From CAZTKP01 sp964614215 (lineage in GTDB: Bacteria; UBP6; UBA1177), in contig CAZTKP010000017.1 in assembly GCA_964614215.1 (NCBI GenBank), positions 1 to 27,769 on the forward strand: a DNA stretch of 27,769 nucleotides, given 5' to 3'. Below are positions 16,353 through 23,907 of the stretch, in pieces (within the stretch, counting starts at the first letter, position 1; each line of letters starts with the position of its first letter). The notes beneath the pieces are model-generated. The model saw only the letters and a list, made by a program, of their open reading frames with translations, searched no databases and had not been told where the DNA came from. A program made the translations under genes and the position numbers.

Positions 16353-16891
16353 AGAGATAAATGCCAGCCGTTAGAATCTGATTCAAGTATCTCACTTATA
16401 TCGGGTTCATAGACAACCTGGTCGTCCTTCATCCCGGTTCTCACTTCAATGTTGGGAAAATCAAGGACTTTCCGAGCTGTTTCCTTTATTTCACCCTCGT
16501 CTTTCTTTCGGATCATTAGAAAAAGGCCGGGATCAATATAGTTCCTTGCACTGTTCGATTCGCAGATTATAAGTGCTGTCGAAGGGATCTGTTCAAGCAG
16601 TTTTTCAACACCAGTTTGTGCATGAAACTCATCACATCGCAGCCACAGAACCTTGTCGGCTCCGGCATTAAGCATTCTTGCTGTATCTTTCACGGAGTCC
16701 CTTTTGACTTCATCTGTAATTTTATATCCGCTTACAGATGTCCCTTCCCTCAGGATCGTTATTTTTACTGCAATAAGTTCTTTCTGAGCATTTTCTGCTT
16801 TAACTTTCCTTATTATTCTTTCTGAAAGTGTCGTTTTCCCGGCGTGTTTTTCAGTTGCTCCTATTAAAAGCATGTTCCGGACTCTTCTCAT
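16349..16891 (-). CDS. Small P-loop NTPase-like protein, function unknown
   Basis: A 180-residue cytoplasmic protein with an N-terminal nucleotide-binding loop, IGATEKHAGKTTL (10-22). The HAGKTT core resembles a Walker A motif, but the first glycine of GxxxxGK(S/T) is replaced by T13; G11 lies two residues earlier. The strand VLWLRCDE (about 81-88) and the segment ICESNSARNYIDPGLFLMI (about 109-127) recall SIMIBI-class P-loop proteins such as MobB, HypB or cobyrinate-synthase-like enzymes. I cannot assign a known member. It begins directly after the stop of the amidohydrolase gene with no gap, behind a GGAGG site five bases upstream, so the two are surely co-translated. Role unknown; the coupling suggests a shared pathway. 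Confidence 0.75.
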   Translation of the reverse strand: MRRVRNMLLIGATEKHAGKTTLSERIIRKVKAENAQKELIAVKITILREGTSVSGYKITDEVKRDSVKDTARMLNAGADKVLWLRCDEFHAQTGVEKLLEQIPSTALIICESNSARNYIDPGLFLMIRKKDEGEIKETARKVLDFPNIEVRTGMKDDQVVYEPDISEILESDSNGWHLSL

Positions 16892-18205
16892 TTATTCCTC
16901 CATCTGCTCAAAAAACTTCTGAAGATCTTCAATTTCTTTGGAGAATTTGCCGTCTCTGTATAGAAATTTGCCTGCGACCATTGTGCCTGTAACGTTTCTG
17001 GGATCACAGCTGAAAACTACTGTAGCAGAGGGGTGATGAATATAGTTGACTGTCTGTGGGGTATCCATGTCAAGACAGATAAGGTCAGCCTCCATTCCTT
17101 TTTTGATCCGGCCGATCTTTTTATTCCTCAGGATATCCGCACCGTTTATTGTTGCAAGTCGCAGAGCATCTTTGGCTATCATTATTGAAGCATCGTGGTT
17201 AAGTCCTTTCTGAAGCAGGCTTGCCATTTTCAGTTCATTAAAAATATTCAGGGCGTTGTTACACGGAGCACCGTCAGCACCGATCCCGACAGTTATTCCT
17301 TTCTGAAGGTAATCATAGACAGGTGCGATACCGCTTCCCAGCTTAAGGTTGGTCGAAGGACAGTGAACACAGCTGACACCCATCTGTCTAACCATTTCAA
17401 CTTCAGTCTCATCCAGATGTACGGTGTGGGCTATAACAGATTTGTCGTTTAATGCTCCTATGTGATCAAGATAAGAAAGGTTTCCGAACCCTGTTTTTGA
17501 TCTGATGTACTCGACCTCTTCTTTATGTTCCGAGCCGTGGGTATGAATGAGAATATCATGTCTATCGCTCAGTTTTCTAACTTCCTTAAGCAGGTCATTT
17601 GTGCAGGAAAGGACAAACCTCGGGGCAAAAGCATAATGAAGCCGGCCACCTCCTGAGTTGTTGTATTTCTCGAAAAGTTCCATACTCTGACGTATACTTT
17701 CGTCAGTATTCTCTGCCAGATCTTCGGGAACTCCTTCGCCCATATCCATCATTGCCTTGCCCCCGGTGTAACGGAAACCGGCGATATCCATCACTTCAAA
17801 TATTACGTCCTGGTGTCTGACAGTTCCCATATCAAGAACAGCCGTAGTTCCTGAAGAAACTATTTCCTTCAACGCATTGATAACGCTCAGTCCCATGGTT
17901 TTTTTTGTGAGAGATGCTTCATAAGGCCAGATGTGGTCCTTGAGCCATGGCAGGAGAGCTATGTTTTCCGCCATGTTCCTGTGAAGTGTCTGGCACATAT
18001 GGATATGAGTCTGAACAAATCCGGGAAAGAGAATAGTTCTATATTTTCCGTCAACAATTTCAGCATCAGATGGCGGGATATAGTCTGTTCCTTCAGGAAC
18101 GATCTGTTCAATTATGCCGTCTTTTACAAGGACAGATGCTTCATAGAAATCAAAAGGGCCTTTGTCTGTAGGATCTAAAACATGAAAGTCTTTGAAAAAA
18201 TACAT
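16892..18205 (-). CDS. Amidohydrolase, MTA/SAH (or related) deaminase family
   Basis: A 437-residue metal-dependent hydrolase of the ATZ/TRZ amidohydrolase group. Its closest recognisable relatives deaminate 5'-methylthioadenosine or S-adenosylhomocysteine (MtaD type) or related purine-like compounds. Metal ligands fit H67 and H69 (GFVQTHIH), H223 (HTHGSEH) and D311 (GADGAPCNN). The segment HCPSTNLKLGSGIAPV (281-296) is also typical of the MtaD/SsnA/atrazine hydrolase group. The C-terminal beta region (GRIKKGMEADLICLD) completes the fold. GGAG lies six bases before the ATG and a promoter is predicted at 18238-18265. It is first in a two-gene unit with the P-loop protein at 16349-16891. Exact substrate cannot be read from the sequence; SsnA-like or guanine-deaminase-like roles remain possible. 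Confidence 0.88.
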   Translation of the reverse strand: MYFFKDFHVLDPTDKGPFDFYEASVLVKDGIIEQIVPEGTDYIPPSDAEIVDGKYRTILFPGFVQTHIHMCQTLHRNMAENIALLPWLKDHIWPYEASLTKKTMGLSVINALKEIVSSGTTAVLDMGTVRHQDVIFEVMDIAGFRYTGGKAMMDMGEGVPEDLAENTDESIRQSMELFEKYNNSGGGRLHYAFAPRFVLSCTNDLLKEVRKLSDRHDILIHTHGSEHKEEVEYIRSKTGFGNLSYLDHIGALNDKSVIAHTVHLDETEVEMVRQMGVSCVHCPSTNLKLGSGIAPVYDYLQKGITVGIGADGAPCNNALNIFNELKMASLLQKGLNHDASIMIAKDALRLATINGADILRNKKIGRIKKGMEADLICLDMDTPQTVNYIHHPSATVVFSCDPRNVTGTMVAGKFLYRDGKFSKEIEDLQKFFEQMEE

Positions 18206-18237
18206 AAAGTCTCCAGAGATTTAAATAACAACCAGAA

Positions 18238-18265
18238 ATTATAGTGCTAAAAAAGAAATGTGCAA
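18238..18265 (-). promoter_or_regulatory. Candidate promoter of the amidohydrolase operon
   Basis: On the minus strand TTGCAC (18265-18260), a 16-bp spacer and a perfect TATAAT (18243-18238) lie 32 bp before the amidohydrolase start, within the short gap after the TSP3 lipoprotein gene. Confidence 0.6.
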
Positions 18266-18282
18266 ATGATAGCAGCTAGAGC

Positions 18283-20724
18283 CTATTCGTCACAAACATC
18301 ACCAATTCCGTTTCCGTCAGTATCAGCCTGATCTGTGTTTGCGACGTACGGGCAGTTATCGTCGATATCAAGAACGGTATCCTCATCAATATCATCACAT
18401 GCGTCACCTTCACCGTCTGTGTCCATATCAGCCTGGTCAGGATTCTCAGTCAGAGGACAGTTGTCAACGAGGTCTCCCACACCGTCTCTGTCAGCATCAT
18501 CGCATGCGTCACCGAATCCATTTCCATCGATATCGTTCTGATCGGGATTAGCTACGGTCGGGCAGTTGTCGCAGACTGATCCTATTCCATCTCCGTCAGC
18601 ATCAAGCTGATCAGGATTTGCGTCCGTTACACAGTTGTCTATCGCATCCATGAATCCGTCGTAATCGGTATCCTGGCATACATCACCGTTTCCATCACTA
18701 TCTGTATCGGTCTGCGATCTGTTGCCGACAGTCGGGCAGTTATCGCATGCATCACCGATACTGTCACCGATCCTTGACCTGGTATACTTGAACTCATCTT
18801 TCTGGATAATTATCAGGTTGGAAACATTATAAACATCCCAGACAACATCCCATTTCCAATCGATATCTACGATATGCAGACACATAGTCTTTCCTGCCAG
18901 ATTTGACATGTCTAAAGAGAGATCCAGAATGAAATTTGTAAGGTTATCTCTAAAATCGTCGGCAGTAGCACATTCTCCCCAACCCCACTGAACATTTGCG
19001 GTGTACTGCATCTGTCCGCCAGCTGCAGTTATACAGAGATCTGTTCCGTCAATGCAGTCTTCAACAGTGGCACCAGAATTAAGAGGATGGTTGAACTCAA
19101 CAGATATTTCCTCTTCGTCAAGCTGATCCGGATTAGGTGTTTCAAGACAGTTGTCACAAGCATCTCCAACACCGTCACTGTCAAGGTCTTCCTGAAGTTC
19201 GTTGGCAACAAGAGGACAGTTATCTACAGGGTCAAGGATACCGTCACCGTCAGTATCTCCGCAGATCATTTCCTGATCAGGGTTAGCATCGTCAGGACAG
19301 TTGTCACAGACATCGCCGACTCCGTCACCGTCAGCATCTTCCTGAAGTTCATTGGGATCATTAGGACAGTTGTCTTCAAGATCAATTACAGTGTCTTCAT
19401 CTATATCATCAAGGTCACAGACATCGCCTTTGCCATCAAAATCAGTATCCTTCTGGTCTTCATTTGCGTCATCCACACAATTGTCACACACATCACCTAC
19501 ACCGTCACTGTCAGCATCTTCCTGAAGCTCATTTGCAACGTCAGGGCAGTTATCTTCATAATCAAGAACAGTGTCTCCGTCTTTATCTTCATCATCACAG
19601 GCGTCTCCTACACCGTCATCATCAGCATCTGCCTGGTCTGTGTTTTGAGCCAGTACACAGTTGTCACAGATATCTCCCACACCATCACTATCAGAATCTT
19701 TCTGGTTGGGATTGTATCCTTCCGGACAGTTGTCCGTTACGTCAGGAATGGTATCTCCGTCAATGTCTTCACATGCATTTCCGATACTATTGCTGTCATC
19801 GTCGGCCTGATCCGAGTTCGCATGAAGAGGGCAGTTGTCGCAGACATCGCCAATCCCATCACTGTCACTATCTTTAAATGAACTGTCAAAGGCTAAAGGA
19901 CAGTTGTCACAGACATCTCCAAGTCCGTCACCGTCGGTATCTGTCTGATCTGAATTGGCATCATTGACACAGTTATCACACGGATCACCGAATCCGTCAC
20001 CATCAGTATCTGTCTGATCCAAAGAGTCTTTATTAACACAGTTGTCAAGACAATCAGGGAAACCGTCCCCGTCACTGTCAGCAAAACCTTCATCAACTGC
20101 TCCGTCACAGTCATTATCGATACCGTCACATGTTATTTCGTCCTTTCCCTGAAATCCGTCCACTCCAGAATAGTCGCATATCCAGTTTCCTTTTGAACAT
20201 ATTGCTTCGACAGTTGCACCTGCTTCAGCACATACTCCCTCGGTCAGACAGTTTTCGGAATTCAGTTCGGTAAGTTCTTCATCAACAGATCCGTCACAGT
20301 CGTTGTCAATGTTGTCGCAGAGTTCTTCGGTGGGTGTTACATCACCTGTACACTCTCCCCACATTCCATCAACGCATGTCCTTTCACCGTCTGTACATGC
20401 ACCGATACCTCTGGTGTTCCCGTCACCTGTATAACAAGCTTCCTTCTGACCGTTATCACAGACGAATTCGTCTATGTCCGGATCCTCATTGTCAGTTTCT
20501 TCTTCATCTGTTTGGATGATGTCCGGTTCTTCATCGACTATTACATCGTCAGTTTCTTCAAGATCTGTTTCTGTTATATCCGTGTCCGATTCCTCGTCGG
20601 CAGCACTGTCAGTCAGTTCACTCCCGTTATCAAGGTCGGCAAACCCGTCCTCATACTCTTTAAGATCTGAGTCACAGGCAGTGATAAGTAAAAAGGCAAA
20701 GATCACAAAAATTAACGCTTTCAT
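18283..20724 (-). CDS. Large lipoprotein with MopE-like motifs and thrombospondin type-3 repeats
   Basis: An 813-residue calcium-binding-type surface lipoprotein. The lipobox is ITAC with C17, followed by an Asp/Glu-rich linker (18-87). A Cys-rich part (89-215) holds two MopE-like metal motifs, CDNIDNDCDGSVDE (136-149) and CDGIDNDCDGAVDE (199-212). From about 216 to the end run thrombospondin type-3 repeats with 17 DNC cores, pattern DxDxDGxGDxCDNC, which normally bind many calcium ions and stiffen the protein. Twelve cores come before and five after a non-repeat domain at about residues 536-650. The protein ends within a repeat (GNGIGDVCDE) without an anchor domain. GGAG before ATG 20724 sets the start; the TTG at 20742 is not preferred. 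The TSP3 region probably acts as a stalk or scaffold at the outer membrane. The partner is unknown. Confidence 0.93.
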   Translation of the reverse strand: MKALIFVIFAFLLITACDSDLKEYEDGFADLDNGSELTDSAADEESDTDITETDLEETDDVIVDEEPDIIQTDEEETDNEDPDIDEFVCDNGQKEACYTGDGNTRGIGACTDGERTCVDGMWGECTGDVTPTEELCDNIDNDCDGSVDEELTELNSENCLTEGVCAEAGATVEAICSKGNWICDYSGVDGFQGKDEITCDGIDNDCDGAVDEGFADSDGDGFPDCLDNCVNKDSLDQTDTDGDGFGDPCDNCVNDANSDQTDTDGDGLGDVCDNCPLAFDSSFKDSDSDGIGDVCDNCPLHANSDQADDDSNSIGNACEDIDGDTIPDVTDNCPEGYNPNQKDSDSDGVGDICDNCVLAQNTDQADADDDGVGDACDDEDKDGDTVLDYEDNCPDVANELQEDADSDGVGDVCDNCVDDANEDQKDTDFDGKGDVCDLDDIDEDTVIDLEDNCPNDPNELQEDADGDGVGDVCDNCPDDANPDQEMICGDTDGDGILDPVDNCPLVANELQEDLDSDGVGDACDNCLETPNPDQLDEEEISVEFNHPLNSGATVEDCIDGTDLCITAAGGQMQYTANVQWGWGECATADDFRDNLTNFILDLSLDMSNLAGKTMCLHIVDIDWKWDVVWDVYNVSNLIIIQKDEFKYTRSRIGDSIGDACDNCPTVGNRSQTDTDSDGNGDVCQDTDYDGFMDAIDNCVTDANPDQLDADGDGIGSVCDNCPTVANPDQNDIDGNGFGDACDDADRDGVGDLVDNCPLTENPDQADMDTDGEGDACDDIDEDTVLDIDDNCPYVANTDQADTDGNGIGDVCDE
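18770..19115 (-). other. Non-repeat domain inserted inside a TSP3 repeat
   Basis: Within the TSP3 array one unit starts normally (NPDQLD). It then departs into about 115 residues with Trp-rich beta-like sequence (QWGWGECATADDF, DIDWKWDVVWDVYNVSNL) before the repeat resumes at GDSIGDACDNC. The reading frame is unbroken and the flanking units keep the repeat phase, so this looks like a domain insertion rather than sequence damage. Boundaries are approximate. No family is recognised. Confidence 0.75.
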
Positions 20725-20793
20725 GTTTTTCTCCGATAACACACGTGTAAAAAAATTCGGCAGATTTTATCATTTATTCAGCAACAAGAAAAG

Positions 20794-22422
20794 TTATTTG
20801 CTCATAAAAGGATATTTATAGTCTTTTGGAGGACAGAAAGTCTCTTTGATAGTTCTCGGGCTAGTCCATCTCAGAAGGTTGAATACTGCGCCTGCTTTGT
20901 CGTTTGTTCCGCTGCCTCTGGCACCGCCGAAAGGCTGCTGTCCGACCACTGCTCCGGTGGGTTTGTCGTTGATGTAGAAGTTACCTGCTGAATCTTTGAG
21001 CTTTCTTTGAGCTTTCACGATCACTTCTCTGTCACGTGCAAAAACAGCTCCGGTGAGGGCGTATGGAGATGTTCTGTCACAGAGTTCAAGAACATCATCA
21101 AAGTCTCCATCATAAACGTAGATAGTCAGGACAGGTCCGAATATTTCTTCTTCCATCGTTATGAAATGAGGGTCTTTTGCAACGATCACAGTAGGTTCTA
21201 TAAAGTATCCCTTGCTTTTATCGGCTTTTCCCCCGAATAATATTTCCGCATTTTCTGATTTACGGGCATTTTCTATGTATCCGACTATATTATCAAAACT
21301 GTTCTCATCAATCACTGCGTTAACAAAGTTGGAAAAATCCATTACATCGCCCATCTTTATTTCTTCAAGCATTTTTTTAATTCTGGCAGAGATATCATTC
21401 CAGAGAGAAGACGGGACATACATTCTTGATGCCGCGCTGCATTTCTGTCCCTGATACTCGAAAGCTCCTCTTACTGCCGCAACTGCAACCTGCTGAGGAT
21501 CAGCTGAATTATGAACGACGATAAAGTCTTTTCCTCCTGTTTCTCCAACGATCTTAGGATAACTTCTGTACTTATCTATGTTGTCAGCTATGTTTTTCCA
21601 CAGTCTGTTAAATGTTCCTGTGGAACCTGTGAAATGAAGTCCTGCAAAGTGTTCGCTGGCAACGACCGGATTTCCAACCTGACTGCCTCTTCCGGGAAGA
21701 AAATTGATAACACCGTCAGGAAGACCGGCTTCCTTAAAAAGCTGCATAAGATAGTAATTTGAAAGGATAGAAGTTGATGCAGGTTTCCACAGAACTACAT
21801 TTCCCATCATAGCGGGTGATGTCGGAAGATTTCCGGCAATTGCAGTGAAGTTGAATGGAGTTACGGCAAAGATGAATCCTTCAAGTCCACGGTATTCAAG
21901 TCTATTCCAGACTCCTTTTGAATTTACGGGAGGCTGCTCTGAATAGATCTGCTGCATGTAATGGACGTTGAATCTCAAAAAGTCAGCAATCTCACAGGCA
22001 CTGTCGATCTCTGCCTGATAGGCGTTCTTTGATTGATTGAGCATTGTCGCGGCATTTAAAATATAACGATATTTTGTAGAGATCAGTTCTGCAGCTTTAA
22101 GAAAGATAGCAGCCCTGTCATGCCACGGCATTGATTCCCATTTTTCTTTTGCCGCCATTGCAGTTTCAATTGCAAGTTCAACCTCTTTTTCACCTGCATG
22201 ATGATATGTTCCAAGAACGTGTTTATGGTCATGAGGACAAACCATCTCAGCAGTATTTCCGGTTTTAAATTCCTTTCCGCCGATAATCACAGGAACTTCG
22301 ATCTTTATCTGTGACAGCCTATCTAATTCATTTTTAAGAAGTTCTCTTTCTTTTGATCCCGGTGCGTAATCAAGCACAGGTTCATTTACAGGTGTCGGGA
22401 CAGAAAAAATTGCGTTACTCAT
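20794..22422 (-). CDS. pruA: 1-pyrroline-5-carboxylate dehydrogenase (L-glutamate gamma-semialdehyde dehydrogenase)
   Basis: This NAD-dependent aldehyde dehydrogenase oxidises glutamate gamma-semialdehyde, the open form of pyrroline-5-carboxylate, to glutamate. It is the last step of proline and arginine/ornithine breakdown. The 542-residue length and segments such as VTPFNFTAIAGNLPTSPAMM match the ALDH4A1-like single-domain type rather than bifunctional PutA. The catalytic residues are C328 (QGQKCSAASR) and E294 (GETGGKD). The C-terminal QQPFGGARGSGTNDKAG is also diagnostic. ATG 22422 has GGAG seven bases upstream; the ATG at 22434 overlaps that site. No proline dehydrogenase gene is present. 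A promoter at 22585-22612 would leave a leader of about 155 nt. Confidence 0.96.
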   Translation of the reverse strand: MSNAIFSVPTPVNEPVLDYAPGSKERELLKNELDRLSQIKIEVPVIIGGKEFKTGNTAEMVCPHDHKHVLGTYHHAGEKEVELAIETAMAAKEKWESMPWHDRAAIFLKAAELISTKYRYILNAATMLNQSKNAYQAEIDSACEIADFLRFNVHYMQQIYSEQPPVNSKGVWNRLEYRGLEGFIFAVTPFNFTAIAGNLPTSPAMMGNVVLWKPASTSILSNYYLMQLFKEAGLPDGVINFLPGRGSQVGNPVVASEHFAGLHFTGSTGTFNRLWKNIADNIDKYRSYPKIVGETGGKDFIVVHNSADPQQVAVAAVRGAFEYQGQKCSAASRMYVPSSLWNDISARIKKMLEEIKMGDVMDFSNFVNAVIDENSFDNIVGYIENARKSENAEILFGGKADKSKGYFIEPTVIVAKDPHFITMEEEIFGPVLTIYVYDGDFDDVLELCDRTSPYALTGAVFARDREVIVKAQRKLKDSAGNFYINDKPTGAVVGQQPFGGARGSGTNDKAGAVFNLLRWTSPRTIKETFCPPKDYKYPFMSK

Positions 22423-22578
22423 TTCATTCTCCATTTTTCAGTTAAGTATAAAGTATATGATTTTTTTCCACATGGTCTCTCCTTTCCAAAGGTGGGAGGT
22501 CGGATCTTTTCAGATACGGCCCTATCGGCTCATTATCCATGGTCTGAACTTTAGGAACCTGAGCTCGGAGCTATTTCA
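22423..22578 (-). promoter_or_regulatory. Predicted structured 5' leader of pruA, class unknown
   Basis: Transcription from the promoter at 22585-22612 would begin near 22578 and give a leader of about 155 nt before pruA. Its first 110 nt are richer in GC than other gaps in this window and can fold locally. CCTGA pairs with TCAGG around an inner GCT/AGC hairpin (about 22558-22580). ATCT-GAAA-AGAT forms a tetraloop hairpin near 22505. A CCTTT-GG-AAAGG or alternative CTCC/GGAG hairpin lies near 22480-22498, close to the pruA ribosome site. The hexamer ACCATG occurs twice in the leader. I could not match it to a known riboswitch. No convincing protein is encoded here. Confidence 0.5.
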
Positions 22579-22584
22579 GGGAAT

Positions 22585-22612
22585 TTTATATCAGAGATTT
22601 TTTAATATGCAA
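22585..22612 (-). promoter_or_regulatory. Candidate promoter of the pruA leader
   Basis: On the minus strand TTGCAT (22612-22607), a 16-bp spacer and TATAAA (22590-22585) lie just after the chlorophyllase-like gene, 160 bp ahead of pruA. Two TATACT boxes closer to pruA lack a -35 partner. Confidence 0.5.
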
Positions 22613-22620
22613 GAGGAAAT

Positions 22621-23817
22621 TTATTTGTGTTCGGCCAGTGTATTCATGAACGGATGGTTCATTGTATTGGAAAGCAGTTCTTCATATTCGGTCATATCTT
22701 TTAATGAAAGTGAAAAGAACGCCGCCATTAAAGCACCGCTGTAGGATCTGAACTGAGTGTTGAGATTGCTGTTGTCACTTCCGTCACAAAGAGAGCAGGT
22801 GGTGCCGCAGGCAGAAAGATCAGGCTCATCGATCATGTCCATGTGCCCGACCCCGGCAGCGATTATGTGCCATGAAGGAGACGGGAACCCTGCATAGAAA
22901 TTAACCGAGTTATCTCCGGCAGGAGCACAAGCCTGAAAACCGTTAGGTCCTTTTTCCGCACCGAGGAACATTGACTTTCCGGTAAACTGAACCGGATCAT
23001 TGAGACTCGGGTCGTCTCCACCAAATGGAGGTGCCGCGTCAACAGGATCAAGTCCGAAAAAGGCAAGAGCAAGAGAGGGGTTGGCATTAAGCATTCTGTT
23101 GGTTACTTTTCCTCCTCTGCTGTGACCGGAAACGCCGAACTTCGTCAGATCAGGTGTAACGCTGACTCTGTTTGGAAGATCGGTTTTCATCCAGTTTATA
23201 AAATCGGCAACTTTCCCGGCCTCGACAGTAGTTGTGTCTCCACCCATCAAGCTGTGTGCCGACTGACTTGCAACAACAATAAATCCATGAGATGCAAAAT
23301 GTATCAGAACATCATCATAGTAGTTGAATTTAAGCTGAAATCCGTGAAGAAAATGAACAACAGGAATGTCACCTTCAGCTCCCTGCGGTTCATAGACCTT
23401 GAAGTCCCTCGGGGCGCCATTATCACCCTCGCTGTATTCGTTTGTCAGAACAAAGTATGGACCAAGATTAAACACAGCTGTGGGGTCACCGGTATTTCCA
23501 GTGTTCCCGGTATCTCCAGTATCTCCAGTATTGCCAGTGTCTCCAGTGTTTCCAGTGTTTCCCGTGTCTCCAGTATTTCCTGTGTCTCCACTATTGCCCG
23601 TATTTCCACTGTCTCCCGAATCACCTGTGTCCATATCGTCTGCTTCGTCCTGGCTGTCCTCTGCTTCGTCCATTCCGGAATTTCCATTGTCATCAGTGTT
23701 TTCTTCATCAACTCCGGTATTTCCCAGATCATCAGGGTTATTTTTCACCGTTCCATTGTCACAACCTGCAAAAACAAAAAGGAAAAGAAAGATCAGAACT
23801 GTTACAGAATTTCTCAT
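22621..23817 (-). CDS. Lipoprotein alpha/beta hydrolase of the chlorophyllase type
   Basis: A 398-residue predicted lipoprotein enzyme. Lipobox FAGC with C19; an acidic linker, then 15-16 Gly-(Asn/Asp/Ser)-(Thr/Ser) triplets (about 64-109); then an alpha/beta hydrolase domain (about 115-390). The nucleophile is S233 in GHSRGG, the exact motif of plant chlorophyllases. The acid is probably D257 in GLDPVD and the base H325 in GHMDMID. The segment CAPAGDNSVNFY also parallels chlorophyllases, as does the spacing from GLDPVD to GHMDM. Related bacterial enzymes include esterases of the PET hydrolase/PAF-acetylhydrolase side of the fold. It should hydrolyse an ester outside the cell; chlorophyll itself as substrate is unproven. 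Two C-terminal cysteines (CGTTCSLC) may form a disulfide. GGAGG precedes ATG 23817; the TTG at 23829 overlaps it. Confidence 0.88.
   Translation of the reverse strand: MRNSVTVLIFLFLFVFAGCDNGTVKNNPDDLGNTGVDEENTDDNGNSGMDEAEDSQDEADDMDTGDSGDSGNTGNSGDTGNTGDTGNTGNTGDTGNTGDTGDTGNTGNTGDPTAVFNLGPYFVLTNEYSEGDNGAPRDFKVYEPQGAEGDIPVVHFLHGFQLKFNYYDDVLIHFASHGFIVVASQSAHSLMGGDTTTVEAGKVADFINWMKTDLPNRVSVTPDLTKFGVSGHSRGGKVTNRMLNANPSLALAFFGLDPVDAAPPFGGDDPSLNDPVQFTGKSMFLGAEKGPNGFQACAPAGDNSVNFYAGFPSPSWHIIAAGVGHMDMIDEPDLSACGTTCSLCDGSDNSNLNTQFRSYSGALMAAFFSLSLKDMTEYEELLSNTMNHPFMNTLAEHK
23487..23628 (-). repeat. Second 9-nt coding minisatellite (Gly-Asn/Asp/Ser-Thr)
   Basis: About 15-16 tandem 9-bp units in the linker of the chlorophyllase-like lipoprotein. 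The unit has the same base pattern and strand as the array at 15734-16150, and the two arrays share identical stretches longer than 20 bp. It encodes the spacer between the acylated cysteine and the hydrolase domain. Confidence 0.9.
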
Positions 23818-23907
23818 TTTATCCTCCAAAAATCATTTAACACGAACGTATTATACAAAAAGATTATACTAAATGCGACCTGATTTACAAAGATAGACTT
23901 AAAAAAA

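Noticed and set aside
19087..19881. Open frames on the + strand opposite the TSP3 lipoprotein (Val/Ile/Thr-rich)
   Set aside because: Antisense shadow of Asp/Asn/Cys codon repeats, with no ribosome site or recognisable domain.
20741..20748. ACACGTGT palindrome upstream of the TSP3 lipoprotein gene as an operator
   Set aside because: A single 8-bp palindrome is expected by chance at this scale, and no second copy was seen near other genes.
22470..22578. TPP-, T-box-, SAM-I- or 6S-like RNA in the pruA leader
   Set aside because: Short look-alike stretches exist (for example GGATAATG as in TPP elements and GAGCCGATA as in E. coli 6S), but the other conserved boxes are missing and pruA is not a usual target.
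22457..22744. Open frame of 95 codons on the + strand over the pruA leader
   Set aside because: It overlaps the end of the hydrolase gene, has no family resemblance, and the region is better explained as leader and promoter for pruA.
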